From NCBI RefSeq assembly GCF_001612985.1, contig NZ_BDBM01000003.1, positions 186,001-250,000 of the forward strand: a stretch of 64,000 bases of DNA. Direction: 5' to 3'. Shown here in pieces: positions 46,081 through 54,567 of the stretch (position 1 is its first letter; every line of letters begins with the position of its first letter). The DNA comes from Nocardia gamkensis NBRC 108242. GTDB lineage: Bacteria > Actinomycetota > Actinomycetes > Mycobacteriales > Mycobacteriaceae. Both the position numbers and the translations under genes were made by a program. Under the pieces are notes generated by a model that was given only the letters and a program-made list of their open reading frames with translations, did no database searches and was not told where the DNA came from.

Positions 46081-46322
46081 CCGCCCGCGCCATCCGCGCC
46101 ATCCTTTCGGCAGCTCTCCATCCGCGCAGGTCGGCACTGTCATGTCTCGGTCGGATGTCGGATCGGATACGATCTTGACTGTTTCTCGGTCCAGCAAACG
46201 GCCGCGGAGACAGTCGGCGTGCGCTGGTGCCGCCCCATGGTGATCGGAGGCCGGGTTGTCGGTGTTCGCCGACGACGGCAATCGTGCTGTCATTCGTTCT
46301 GCCACAATCGGACCCGCGACCG

Positions 46323-47573
46323 GTGGTGTCCGTGCGGCGTGACGGGACAGACGACGATCCCGAGGTGATCGTGGACGCGGATTGGCCGTGGCAGCAACCT
46401 TCCGTGCTGCTGATCGAGGACGATCCGGGGGATGCGCTGCTGGTGGAGGAACTGGTCGTGGACGGCGCGCCCGGGTTGCAGTTGCACTGGGTCCGGTCAC
46501 TGGCGGAGGCCGCCGAGCATCTGGCCACCGCCGAGCCCGACTGTGTGCTGCTGGACCTGCATCTGCCCGATGCCCAAGGGCTGGAGGCGGTAGAACGCAT
46601 CCGCCGGCACACCGACCAGGTCGCGATCGTGGTGATGACCGGTCTGGATCAGGAGCAGACCGGTTTGGCCGCGGTCGCGGCGGGAGCCCAGGACTACCTG
46701 GTCAAAGGCCGGGTCGAGCCCGAACTGTTCGGGCGTGCCGTGCGTTATGCGATCCAGCGCAAGCAAGCCGAGCGCACCAGCGCGGCCTTGCAGGCGATCA
46801 ATATGCGCGCGCAGGAGAACGCCCGGCTGGAACGCGGCTTGCTGCCCACTCCGCTGCTGCGCGGGAAGCAGGTCGTCGACGTGGTGGCGCGCTACCGTCC
46901 CGGCCGGGCCCACGCGCTGCTCGGCGGCGATTTCTACGACGTGGTGCAGGACTCGGACGGCACGGTGCACGCCGTCATCGGTGATGTGTCCGGGCACGGT
47001 CCGGACGAGGCGGCGACCGGTGTGGCGTTGCGCCTGGCGTGGCGCACGCTTGTGCTGAGCGGGGTGACCGGGGCGCGGCAGCTGCGGTTGCTCGAACAGG
47101 TCCTGCTGGCCGAACGCACCGGCAGGCAGACCTTCGCGACGGTGACCAGCCTGATGTTGCATCCGGGTGAGCGCCGTGCTCAGGTGCTGCGGGCCGGGCA
47201 CCCCGGGATGGTGCAGCGCTCGGCCTCCGGATTGACCTGGGTCGAGGTGCCCGGCGGGCCTGCCCTCGGCTTTCTGCCCGGTCGCGCCGAGTGGCCCGTG
47301 CACGATGTGGACCTGCCACTGGGCTCCGGGCTGATGGTGTTCACCGACGGATTGTTCGAGGGCAGGGTCGGGACCGACCAGGAACGTCTCGGCGAGGAAG
47401 GACTGATGGAAGTCGCCCGCGCCGTCCGGGCCGCGGATCCCGACTGGTTCGTCGACGAGCTGATCGGCCGCGTCGAGGCACTGGCGGGGGCGTCGGGCGG
47501 TTTGGACGACGATGTCGCCATCCTGTATCTGGGATGGCACGGCGACGGGCGAGGACAGGACCAGAACCGATGA
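46323..47573 (+). CDS. Receiver domain plus PP2C/SpoIIE phosphatase (RsbU-like response regulator)
   Basis: About 416 residues. The receiver has the acidic pair SVLLIEDDPGDALLVEEL, the phospho-Asp in CVLLDLHLPDAQG, and the Lys in YLVKGRV. After a coiled linker (ERTSAALQAINMRAQENARL) comes a PP2C domain with LLGGDFYDVVQ, AVIGDVSGHGPDEAA, VMFTDGLFEGRV-like VFTDGLFEGR and GLDDDVAIL metal-binding motifs. It should dephosphorylate an anti-sigma-factor antagonist in response to phosphorylation. The true start is uncertain: tandem GTG codons at 46323/46326 are chosen, and a GTG at 46227 would lengthen it. Its stop overlaps the histidine kinase start. Confidence 0.88.
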   Translation: MVSVRRDGTDDDPEVIVDADWPWQQPSVLLIEDDPGDALLVEELVVDGAPGLQLHWVRSLAEAAEHLATAEPDCVLLDLHLPDAQGLEAVERIRRHTDQVAIVVMTGLDQEQTGLAAVAAGAQDYLVKGRVEPELFGRAVRYAIQRKQAERTSAALQAINMRAQENARLERGLLPTPLLRGKQVVDVVARYRPGRAHALLGGDFYDVVQDSDGTVHAVIGDVSGHGPDEAATGVALRLAWRTLVLSGVTGARQLRLLEQVLLAERTGRQTFATVTSLMLHPGERRAQVLRAGHPGMVQRSASGLTWVEVPGGPALGFLPGRAEWPVHDVDLPLGSGLMVFTDGLFEGRVGTDQERLGEEGLMEVARAVRAADPDWFVDELIGRVEALAGASGGLDDDVAILYLGWHGDGRGQDQNR

Positions 47574-49195
47574 CGACGAAGACCGAGCGGCCGCCCCTGA
47601 GCACGCGACTGACCGCCCAGGCCTGGTTTCAACTGGTGCTCGCCTCGATGGTGTTGGTGGTGATCATCGGCACCGTGGCGGGCGCCCAGGTGATCGCCCA
47701 GACCAACCGGGGGGCCGATCGGCTGCTCGACAAGTCGTTGCCAGCGGCGGCCGAGGCCTACAAGTTGCAGAGTGCCCTGGTAGACCAGGAGACCGGCCTG
47801 CGCGGCTACGGCATCACCGCCGACCCGCAGTTCCTGCAGCCCTACCGGGACGGCGCCCTGGACGAGGCGCAGTCGGTCGCCCGCTTGCGGGAGCTGCTGG
47901 CCGACCGCCGACCGTTGCTCGACGAGCTCGACGCCGTGGAGCAGTCCGCGCAGCGTTGGCGCACCGAGTACGCCGAGCCGCTGGTGGCGGGATTGACCTC
48001 CGGGACGACCCGCGGACTCGAGCCTTCCACCCCTACTCGGGGTAAGCCGCTGTTCGACGAACTCCGGACGCGCTTCGAGGCCCAGAACAAGGGTCTCGAG
48101 GCGGCCATCGCCCACGACGAAGAGGAGCTCGTGCACACCCGAACCGTCCGGGACGCCGTGCTGGCCGGAATGGTCATCGCGTTCCTGCTCACCGGGGTGT
48201 TGCTGACCGTGTTGGTCCGGCGCTTGATCGCCCGTCCCCTCGGCTCCTTGACGGACGCGTCGCTGCGGGTGGCGGGCGGCGACTTCGATCATCACATCGA
48301 CGTGCACGGTCCGGCCGACTTGGCGACCGTCGCGCAGGCGGTGGAGAGCATGCGCCGCAGGATCGTCGCCGAGCTGGAATCCTCGCGCGCCCAGGAAGCC
48401 GTGCTCGCCGAGCAGAAGACCGATCTCGACCTGCAGGCCGTGGAACTGCGCCGTTCCAACGCCGAGCTGGAGCAGTTCGCCTACGTCGCCTCACACGATC
48501 TGCAGGAGCCGCTGCGCAAGGTGGCGTCGTTCTGCCAGCTGCTGGAGAAGCGCTACGGCGACGAACTCGACGAACGCGGCAAGCAGTACATCGACTTCGC
48601 CGTCGACGGCGCCAAGCGGATGCAGGGGCTCATCAACGACCTGCTCACCTTCTCCCGCGTGGGCCGCATCACCGACCGCACGGAACCCACCGGACTCGGC
48701 CAGTCCCTGGACAAGGCGCTGACCAATCTCTCCGCGGCGATCGATGACACCGACACCCGGATCCGGCGCCCGGAGGAGCTGCCCGAGATCATCGGCGATC
48801 CGACGCTGCTGACGATGCTGTGGCAGAACCTGATCGCCAACGCCATCAAGTTCCGTCGGCCCGATCACCCACCGGAGATCGAGATCACCTGCGAGCCGGG
48901 TGAGAACGGTAGCGGCTGGCTGCTGTCGGTCTCCGACAACGGCATCGGGATCGCACCCGAATTCGCCGAGAAGGTGTTCGTCATCTTCCAGCGGCTGCAC
49001 AATCGTGAGGAGTACAGCGGAACCGGCATCGGACTGGCCGTGTGCAAGAAGATCGTGGAGTATCACGGCGGCCGGATCTGGATCGATACCGATCACACCG
49101 CGGGCACCCGCTTCTGCTTCACGCTGCGTACCGCCGACGCCGACACCACCGCCCGTACCGCCGACATTCCCGCCCCCGAAGGAGCCACCGCATGA
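47570..49195 (+). CDS. CHASE3-HAMP sensor histidine kinase
   Basis: 541 residues from an ATG overlapping the previous stop (ATGA). One TM near residue 25 ([20 protein letters not shown]) leads to a CHASE3 extracytoplasmic domain ([20 protein letters not shown]). A second TM ([20 protein letters not shown]), HAMP ([20 protein letters not shown]) and a coiled coil follow. HisKA has the phospho-His in [14 protein letters not shown], and HATPase has [11 protein letters not shown] (N box), [13 protein letters not shown] and [20 protein letters not shown]. The phytochrome-type 'SHDLQEPLR' H box pairs with Rcp1-like receivers, and one is encoded next. Signal unknown. Confidence 0.93.
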   Translation: MTTKTERPPLSTRLTAQAWFQLVLASMVLVVIIGTVAGAQVIAQTNRGADRLLDKSLPAAAEAYKLQSALVDQETGLRGYGITADPQFLQPYRDGALDEAQSVARLRELLADRRPLLDELDAVEQSAQRWRTEYAEPLVAGLTSGTTRGLEPSTPTRGKPLFDELRTRFEAQNKGLEAAIAHDEEELVHTRTVRDAVLAGMVIAFLLTGVLLTVLVRRLIARPLGSLTDASLRVAGGDFDHHIDVHGPADLATVAQAVESMRRRIVAELESSRAQEAVLAEQKTDLDLQAVELRRSNAELEQFAYVASHDLQEPLRKVASFCQLLEKRYGDELDERGKQYIDFAVDGAKRMQGLINDLLTFSRVGRITDRTEPTGLGQSLDKALTNLSAAIDDTDTRIRRPEELPEIIGDPTLLTMLWQNLIANAIKFRRPDHPPEIEITCEPGENGSGWLLSVSDNGIGIAPEFAEKVFVIFQRLHNREEYSGTGIGLAVCKKIVEYHGGRIWIDTDHTAGTRFCFTLRTADADTTARTADIPAPEGATA

Positions 49196-49638
49196 CCTCC
49201 CCCGGCCAGCCGATCGACATCCTGCTCGTCGAGGACGATCCCGGCGACGAGCTGATGACGCGAGAGGCCTTCGAGGACAACAAGATCGGTAACACCCTGC
49301 ATGTCGCCAGGGACGGCGAGGAGGCGCTCGAGTTCCTCTACCGCCAGGGCCGGTACCCGGACGCGCCGCGGCCGGACCTGATCCTGCTCGACCTGAACCT
49401 GCCCAAGTACGACGGCAGGCAGGTGCTGGAGAAGATCAAAGCCGACCCCGATCTGGCGCACATTCCGGTGGTCGTGCTGACCACCTCCGCAGCCGAGGAG
49501 GACATCCTGCGCAGCTACCGGCTGCACGCGAACGCGTACGTCACCAAGCCGGTCGACCTCGATCAGTTCGTGGCCGCCATCAAGCAGATCGACGATTTCT
49601 TCGTCCAGGTCGTCCGGCTGCCGCGCCAAAACCCGTAG
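49192..49638 (+). CDS. Stand-alone response regulator (Rcp1-like receiver)
   Basis: 148 residues, a single receiver domain: [20 protein letters not shown], phospho-Asp in [25 protein letters not shown], and the conserved Lys in AYVTKPVDL. No output domain. Its ATG overlaps the kinase stop (ATGA), so kinase and receiver are made together. Members of this family (Rcp1) shuttle phosphate from [12 protein letters not shown] kinases. It could act as a phosphate sink or relay between the kinase and the upstream receiver-PP2C protein. Confidence 0.93.
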   Translation: MTSPGQPIDILLVEDDPGDELMTREAFEDNKIGNTLHVARDGEEALEFLYRQGRYPDAPRPDLILLDLNLPKYDGRQVLEKIKADPDLAHIPVVVLTTSAAEEDILRSYRLHANAYVTKPVDLDQFVAAIKQIDDFFVQVVRLPRQNP

Positions 49639-49883
49639 CGGCGTTCCCTCGCGATACCGCGCCGGCTCTGCCGGGCTGTGGCACAGCGTTTTACGGATGC
49701 CGCGCGATGGCCGGGGGCCGGATCTTCCCGGCCGCCACCCGGGATGAATGGGGAATGATCAACTGGGTATAGCCTCGGGGAGCATGGCACACGCACGGCG
49801 AACACGGCCGCCGAGCCCGATGACGGTCCACGTGCTCGGCGTGACGGGTACAGCGCACCGATCCCCGACAGGGAGGTAACGAG

Positions 49884-49988
49884 GTGACGGCGCATCGACG
49901 CCCTTGGCACGGCACGACGACGGGACGACCGGGACGACCGGACCGCGACAGACGCACTCCGATCCCGGCGGCTGGTGCACGCTCGTGA
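49884..49988 (+). CDS. Possible 34-codon leader ORF upstream of the RsbW-like gene
   Basis: A GTG at 49884 sits seven bases after a strong GGGAGG and opens a 34-codon frame rich in Arg and Gly (VTAHRRPWHGTTTGRPGRPD...). Its TGA at 49986-49988 overlaps the GTG start of the RsbW-like protein (GTGA). It could be a leader whose translation couples to the downstream gene. No homology recognised, so a spurious frame with a good RBS remains possible. Confidence 0.4.
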   Translation: MTAHRRPWHGTTTGRPGRPDRDRRTPIPAAGARS

Positions 49989-50404
49989 GCGCGGGCGAGC
50001 GGGTCCCGCTACCCGACGCCGTGACACCCCTGGAGTTGGATTTCGCTGCCGAGGCGGTGCACTTGGCGACCGTCCGGCATACCCTCCAGGAATGGCTCGG
50101 CGAGTGCGGGATGGCGGCCGCCCCGGCCTACGACGTGCTGCTGGCCGTCGGTGAAGCGTGTACCAACGCCGTAGAACACGGCCATCACGGCGACGGCGGC
50201 GTGGTGCGCTTGCGCGCATCGATCGAGGGCGACGAACTCCGGGTGACCATCGCCGACAGCGGCCGATGGAAACAACCCGACCCCCAGGCGGATCCGCTGC
50301 GCGGGCGCGGCATGCCGCTGATCCGCGCGCTCATTCCGGACGTCACCGTGACCACCGGCGATTCCGGCACGGTGGTCGATCTGCGCACCCACTTCTCGGA
50401 ATAG
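49985..50404 (+). CDS. RsbW/SpoIIAB-like anti-sigma serine kinase (HATPase)
   Basis: 139 residues from the GTG at 49985; a TTG-initiated extension to 49904 is also open. The GHKL ATPase fold shows in YDVLLAVGEACTNAVEHGHH (N box), ELRVTIADSGRWKQP (G1 box, DSG) and PLRGRGMPLIRALIPDVTV (G2 box). HATPase_c_2 proteins of this kind hold a sigma factor and phosphorylate its antagonist. With the PP2C phosphatase and kinase genes just upstream, the four form a partner-switching module; no sigma factor or STAS antagonist is visible nearby. Confidence 0.85.
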   Translation: MSAGERVPLPDAVTPLELDFAAEAVHLATVRHTLQEWLGECGMAAAPAYDVLLAVGEACTNAVEHGHHGDGGVVRLRASIEGDELRVTIADSGRWKQPDPQADPLRGRGMPLIRALIPDVTVTTGDSGTVVDLRTHFSE

Positions 50405-50413
50405 CTTCCGCGC

Positions 50414-50770
50414 CTATGCCCGGCCGGGCGCGTTGTCCTGCGCGTCCCGCAATCGGACGTTGTCGGCGTGCAGCCGGTCGTTGTCCGCGTGCAGGTCGGC
50501 GTTCGCGTCCTCGAGGTCGAGAATGCGGCGGATGCCCGCCAGGTTCACGCCCGTGGCAACCAGGTCGGTGATCCGCCGCAACCGGGCGAGGTCGTTTCCG
50601 CTGTAGCGGCGGGTGCCCCCGTCGCTGCGCGCTGGAGTCAGCAACCCATGACGCTCGTAGAGCCTGAGCGTCTGCACGCCGATTCCGGCCAAGCCGGCAG
50701 CGACCGAGATCCCGTACACCGCTTGGCCCGGATCCGGCAGATGCCCCGAGTCGCCCCTCTCCCGCGTCAT
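50414..50770 (-). CDS. HspR-like MerR-family repressor
   Basis: 118 residues. The MerR HTH reads VYGISVAAGLAGIGVQTLRL, YERHGLLTPARSDGGTRRYS, and DLARLRRITDLVATGVNLAG continues as in HspR (GVNLAGIKRIL). The C-terminal 35 residues form a heptad-like Asp/Leu/Ala coiled coil (DLHADNDRLHADNVRLRDAQ) with repeats of LHADN. No Cys for metals. It is divergent from an Hsp20 gene with 145 bp between, so it most likely represses the small heat-shock protein and itself. Confidence 0.88.
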   Translation of the reverse strand: MTRERGDSGHLPDPGQAVYGISVAAGLAGIGVQTLRLYERHGLLTPARSDGGTRRYSGNDLARLRRITDLVATGVNLAGIRRILDLEDANADLHADNDRLHADNVRLRDAQDNAPGRA

Positions 50771-50815
50771 CCATCCTCACTTCGAGTTGCCCAACAGATT
50801 TCCTAGTTTAGCGCC

Positions 50816-50844
50816 TTGCGCTCAACTTCTCTCAATGCTATAAA
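50816..50844 (+). promoter_or_regulatory. Promoter and probable HspR-like operator of the Hsp20 gene
   Basis: TTGCGC (50816-50821) and TATAAA (50839-50844) are exactly 17 bp apart, a good housekeeping-type promoter facing Hsp20. Within the spacer, the pentamer CTCAA occurs twice (50821-50825 and 50831-50835), one helical turn apart, and the complementary GAGTTG lies upstream at 50784. HspR operators (HAIR) contain CTTGAGT/ACTCAAG half-sites, so these are candidate contacts. Confidence 0.55.
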
Positions 50845-50914
50845 AAATCTATGTCAGATAGCAGAGGTTATCTGGCCCCTACTACGGAGAATGGAGTGAG
50901 TGGAGGTGGCGACC

Positions 50915-51334
50915 ATGCTGATGCGCACCGATCCGTTCCGCGATCTGGACCGTCTGACGCAGCAGGTGTTCGGCACGAAGGCGCATCCCGCGGTGATGCC
51001 GATGGATGCCTGGCGCGCGGGCGAGGAGTTCGTCGTCGAGTTCGACCTGCCCGGCATCGACCCCGAATCCCTGGACCTGGATATCGAGCGCAATGTGGTG
51101 ACGGTGCGCGCCCGCCGTCCCGAACTCGACTCGGGCCGTGAGATGATCGCCGCTGAACGCGCCCGCGGCGTGTTCAGCCGTCAACTGTTCCTGGGCGAGA
51201 ACCTCGACACCGACAAGATTCGCGCCGATTACACCGACGGCGTACTGCGGCTGACGATTCCGGTCGCGGAGAAGGCCAAGCCGCGCAAGATCGAGATCGG
51301 CCGCGGCAACGGGCACAAGGCGATCGACGCCTGA
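50915..51334 (+). CDS. Small heat-shock protein, Hsp20/alpha-crystallin family
   Basis: 139 residues from the ATG at 50915, seven bases after [19 protein letters not shown] opens the N-terminal arm; the alpha-crystallin domain includes [52 protein letters not shown] and [12 protein letters not shown], followed by the tail [12 protein letters not shown]. It is an ATP-independent holdase for unfolding proteins. The [16 protein letters not shown] end is common in actinobacterial Hsp20 (Hsp18 type). Divergent HspR-like regulator upstream. Confidence 0.95.
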   Translation: MLMRTDPFRDLDRLTQQVFGTKAHPAVMPMDAWRAGEEFVVEFDLPGIDPESLDLDIERNVVTVRARRPELDSGREMIAAERARGVFSRQLFLGENLDTDKIRADYTDGVLRLTIPVAEKAKPRKIEIGRGNGHKAIDA

Positions 51335-51435
51335 GCCGGCCGCGGAGAATGCGGGTCCGGGATCCCGGGCCCGCACCCGGCGGGAACGCGAAAGGCGTTA
51401 CCGCACAGAGGTTATTCTTGCGAACGGAACACCTG

Positions 51436-51606
51436 ATGGAGCACCCGATCATGACATCGACCGAACGGCACGTCCCGCTGCTCGCAACGGCCGACTCCGG
51501 AACCGACGTTTCCCCCGAAGCCGCGGTCGTCTGGCCCCACCCCAGCCCGCTGGACGCCTGGTGGCAGCGGATCATGCACACCGATCCGTTGCCCGACGCC
51601 GCGTGA
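51436..51606 (+). CDS. Small hypothetical protein
   Basis: 56 residues from the ATG at 51436 (a second ATG at 51451). The sequence includes PEAAVVWPHPSPLDAWWQRI and ends MHTDPLPDAA. No signal peptide, TM or motif seen. It lies between Hsp20 and a cold-shock protein on the same strand, so it may be stress-regulated. Confidence 0.4.
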   Translation: MEHPIMTSTERHVPLLATADSGTDVSPEAAVVWPHPSPLDAWWQRIMHTDPLPDAA

Positions 51607-51622
51607 CCCGGACCATCCTTTC

Positions 51623-51892
51623 GTGACCGGCCTGCCCCACCACCGGACCGCGGCGGATTTCTGGCGCCGCGGCACGGTGGTCTGGTTCAACATCGAGAAG
51701 GGTTTCGGATTCCTTCAGCCCGCGGACGATCCCACGCAGGTCTTCGTCGAGTACACCAGCATCGAGACGACCGGATACAAGTCGTTGTACGCCGGCCAGC
51801 CCGTCCTTTTCACCGCCACCATGCGCAAGCGCGGCCCCGAAGCCACGGCGGTGCGTCCGCTGCTTCCGGACGCTCGGCCGCGGTCTCGATGA
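51623..51892 (+). CDS. Cold-shock domain protein, divergent
   Basis: 89 residues from a GTG at 51623. The cold-shock domain runs GTVVWFNIEKGFGFLQPADD (RNP1 KGFGF intact), VFVEYTSIETTGYKSLYAGQ (RNP2, with VEY in place of the usual VHY) and PVLFTATMRKRGPEATAV. It has about 15 extra N-terminal residues compared with CspA and an Arg-Pro tail. It should bind single-stranded RNA or DNA; the RNP2 change may alter affinity. Confidence 0.8.
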   Translation: MTGLPHHRTAADFWRRGTVVWFNIEKGFGFLQPADDPTQVFVEYTSIETTGYKSLYAGQPVLFTATMRKRGPEATAVRPLLPDARPRSR

Positions 51893-52042
51893 TCGGGACC
51901 GTCGTGATGCCCGCAGCGTCACGACGACCGCGTGATCCGCGCGACACTCGCGCGGCCACACCGGGACAGTGATATAACCGGACATACGTGTCCGGAGATG
52001 TCATGGGCCGGAGCGCAGGTCGCACTTGTGGAAGGTGGTCGC

Positions 52043-53029
52043 GTGACGCCGGACCCGCCGCGCCCCGAGCCGGTTCCGCCGCACCGGAGGGCCGGAACTC
52101 CCGCCGGAATGGAGTTCGGGATCTACGTTCCGCAGATCGTCCCGGAGTACGAGACGCTGCTGGACCTCGCGCGAACCACCGAGCGGACGGGCTTCGACAC
52201 GCTGTGGTTGTTCGACCACCTCTACGCGCCCGGGCTCCCCGACCATCCGGCGCTCGAGGCGTGGACAACCGCCACCGCGCTGCTCGCCGACACCACGACT
52301 CTGCGGGTCGGCGCCTTGGTGCTGTGCAACAACTTCCGGCATCCGGTGCTACTCGCCCGCATGGCCACCACCCTCGATCTGATCTCCGGAGGGCGGCTCG
52401 AGTTCGGACTCGGCAGCGGTTCGGTGCGCGAGGAGCACCGGCAGGCGGGCCTGCCATGGGGGTCGGCCGCGGACCGAGCCGAACGGCTCGGCGAAGCGCT
52501 CGAGATCATCACCCGGATGTTCGCCTCCGAGCGCACGTCGTTCCAGGGCCGGCACTACCAGGTGACCGAGATGCCCAATCGGCCGCGACCCGTCCAGCAG
52601 CCGCGGCCACCGATCCACATCGGAGGCGCGGGGCCGAAGTACACCATGCCCCTGGTCGCTCGTTACGCCGACGTCTGGAACGTGCCCACCTACGGACTGC
52701 GCGATTGGCCCGCGCTCACCGGTGTGCTGGAGAAGGAATGCGCACGGATCGACCGGGACCCGGGCCTGATCCGCAGATCGCACCAGGCCGTCTTGGCGGT
52801 GGCCGCGCACGAGCGCGAGCTCCCCGAGTTGCGGGCGCGCGTCGGCCGCCGCTTCGCCGCCGCAGCGTTCGGCGTCGACGACGGCTACATCGGGACGCCC
52901 GCCATGCTGGTGGATCGACTGGGCGAACGAGCCCAGCAGGGCATCTCCTCGTTCGTGTTCATGGTCGGGGCGAAACACGCCGCGGCGACGATGGAGCTCT
53001 TCGCCGCCGAGGTCATGCCCCAGCTGTGA
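52043..53029 (+). CDS. LLM-class (F420/FMN) oxidoreductase
   Basis: 328 residues from the GTG at 52043 with GAAGG seven bases upstream; MEFGIYVPQ at 52109 is an alternative. The luciferase-like TIM barrel shows in TLWLFDHLYAPGLP, LRVGALVLCNNFRHPVLLAR, TLDLISGGRLEFGLGSGS, PPIHIGGAGPKYTMPLVARY and ADVWNVPTYG. In Nocardia, proteins with LISGGRxxFGxG and IHIGG patterns are commonly F420-dependent. Substrate unknown; it starts the plus-strand set beside steroid/acyl-CoA-type genes. Confidence 0.85.
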   Translation: MTPDPPRPEPVPPHRRAGTPAGMEFGIYVPQIVPEYETLLDLARTTERTGFDTLWLFDHLYAPGLPDHPALEAWTTATALLADTTTLRVGALVLCNNFRHPVLLARMATTLDLISGGRLEFGLGSGSVREEHRQAGLPWGSAADRAERLGEALEIITRMFASERTSFQGRHYQVTEMPNRPRPVQQPRPPIHIGGAGPKYTMPLVARYADVWNVPTYGLRDWPALTGVLEKECARIDRDPGLIRRSHQAVLAVAAHERELPELRARVGRRFAAAAFGVDDGYIGTPAMLVDRLGERAQQGISSFVFMVGAKHAAATMELFAAEVMPQL

Positions 53030-53351
53030 GCCGGACACCTGCGGCGGCAGCGCGCGGGGCCATCGCCGCTGCCACGGCGTTCCCGCGCCTCCGAAACCGG
53101 GCGCTTCCGGGCGCCGACCTGCTGCTCGTCGCGACTTGCCGCGTTCGACCGCAGGGGGTATCAGAGGCCGGGGCAGCGAAAAACAGGTATACCCCCGGCC
53201 GATCGGCCGTCGTGCGGCGAACTACGAGTGCGAGAGGCTGACATGGTCGGTGACATCAGCACGATGATTTCGAGGCTCTATGTACCAGCGCGATCCCAAG
53301 CACACCGGAAACGTCGGTGACCCTCCCTCCGCTCGACGAGAGGCAACGCTG
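53030..53351. other. Gap between LLM oxidoreductase and DUF35 genes
   Basis: About 320 bp with no gene, except that the DUF35 frame extends upstream to an ATG at 53280 without a good RBS. It contains the nested inverted repeat at 53154-53200. Confidence 0.4.
53154..53200. repeat. Nested inverted repeat, possible operator or hairpin
   Basis: GGGGGTAT (53154-53161) is matched by ATACCCCC (53189-53196), and ggccgggg (53166-53173) by ccccggcc (53193-53200). The arms overlap, so two alternative hairpins are possible. It lies between two plus-strand genes and could be an attenuator-like structure or a regulator-binding site. Confidence 0.4.
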
Positions 53352-53708
53352 ATGATCAGGCGTTGCGAATGCTGCGGCCGTCTGCTGGCACCACTGTTCG
53401 ACGTGTGTTCGTCCTGCCGATCCGCTGATCTGGCATGGGTTCCGTGCTCCGGCGCCGGATCGGTCGTGTCGTGGCGGGTGTTGCAGTGCGCCGCGAATCC
53501 ACGCGCCGAGGTCGAGCGCTCCACGATCGCCATCGTGGAACTCGATGAAGGTCCGTGGCTATACACGACGATCCATGGCGAACTGCCGCCCACTTCCCCC
53601 GGGCCGGTCCGTGTGCGGTTCCGGGCACGTTCCCGCGGGGACAGATTTCCGGTGTTCGCGGTCAACCGTGAGGCGCGAGCCTCGGACGCCAGCCCTCAAC
53701 CGGCATAA
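53352..53708 (+). CDS. Zinc-ribbon OB-fold (DUF35-family) protein
   Basis: 118 residues from the ATG at 53352. Four Cys form a rubredoxin-like zinc ribbon (RRCECCGRLLAP and FDVCSSCRSADL), followed by an OB fold (GSVVSWRVLQC, RSTIAIVELDEGPWLYTTIH, VRVRFRAR). DUF35 proteins partner acyl-CoA thiolases or steroid side-chain aldolases and hydratases (as with Ltp2/ChsH2). No thiolase is adjacent here, so the partner is unknown. The usual OB sequence is shortened. An ATG at 53280 would add 24 residues. Confidence 0.75.
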   Translation: MIRRCECCGRLLAPLFDVCSSCRSADLAWVPCSGAGSVVSWRVLQCAANPRAEVERSTIAIVELDEGPWLYTTIHGELPPTSPGPVRVRFRARSRGDRFPVFAVNREARASDASPQPA

Positions 53709-53751
53709 CTCCGGCTTTCGCCAGCACGCCCCCTCGGCTGCGGCGAGCCGC

Positions 53752-54561
53752 ATGCCGCCATCGCCTCCGGCGACACCCCCGATGGCCTACCCGGGCGTCC
53801 CGAGCAGCCTGGAAGAACGCGGCCGCATTCTGCGGGAACTGGGGTTCGTGACCCGCCGGGTCGGCGACGAATTGCACGGTCGCGCCGAGATCACGCCCGA
53901 GATGCACGTACCGGGCACCGCCGTGCTGCGCACGTCCGTCCTCGCGACCTGGGCCGACACCGTTTCCGGCCTGCTGGCCTCCCTGGCGATGGGCCCGCGG
54001 GTACCGGTCACGCTGGAACTCGACGTCAACCTCTACCGTCCCGCCCCCGGTACGGGCGAGGTCAGGGCCGTCGGACGAACGGTGAAGGCGGGTCGCTCGG
54101 TCTTCGTGGCGGAGTTCGAATTCAGCGTCGACGCCGAGCCGATTGCCCTCGGGGCCGCTTCCTTCATGGTGGCGCCCGATCCGGACGTGCAATTGCCGCC
54201 GCGACTGAGCGTCGAACTGCCGCCCACGACGGAGCGGCTGCCGATGCCGTTGGCCGAGCGCGCCGGCTGCCTGCGGGTCGCCCCCGGAACGGTGGTACTG
54301 CCTCGGTCGGCCGATGGGCTCAATGCCTCCGACACCATCAACGGTGGCCTGCTCGCTTTGGCCGCGGAGGAGGCGGTGCTCTCGCTCGCCCCCGGCGACA
54401 GCCTCGGTTTCCTCGGCCTGCGCTATGTGCTCGGCGCCCGGGTGGGCCCGGTGGTGGCCGACGCGCGGTTGCACGAGGGACTGGGCCGGGTCGAAGTGCG
54501 CGACACCGGCAACGACAATCGGCTCACCACGCTGGCCACCGCCCGCGTTTTCGGCAGGTGA
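53752..54561 (+). CDS. Double hot-dog thioesterase-like protein (PaaI type)
   Basis: 269 residues from the ATG at 53752 (53782 is an alternative). The first hot dog shows in VGDELHGRAEITPEMHVPGT, DTVSGLLASLAMGPRVPVTL, ELDVNLYRPAPGTGEVRAVG and RSVFVAEFEFS. The second includes SADGLNASDTINGGLLALAA and LGFLGLRYVLGARVGPVVAD. These are features of acyl-CoA thioesterase-fold proteins, where an internal Asp or Asn after the helix is used. Substrate unknown. Convergent with a minus-strand reductase gene seven bases away. Confidence 0.75.
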   Translation: MPPSPPATPPMAYPGVPSSLEERGRILRELGFVTRRVGDELHGRAEITPEMHVPGTAVLRTSVLATWADTVSGLLASLAMGPRVPVTLELDVNLYRPAPGTGEVRAVGRTVKAGRSVFVAEFEFSVDAEPIALGAASFMVAPDPDVQLPPRLSVELPPTTERLPMPLAERAGCLRVAPGTVVLPRSADGLNASDTINGGLLALAAEEAVLSLAPGDSLGFLGLRYVLGARVGPVVADARLHEGLGRVEVRDTGNDNRLTTLATARVFGR

Positions 54562-54567
54562 ACGATC

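Noticed and set aside
49765..49770. GGGTAT as a SigB/SigF-type -10 box upstream of the RsbW-like gene
   Set aside because: No GTTT-like -35 box lies at the right distance, so the hexamer alone is not evidence.
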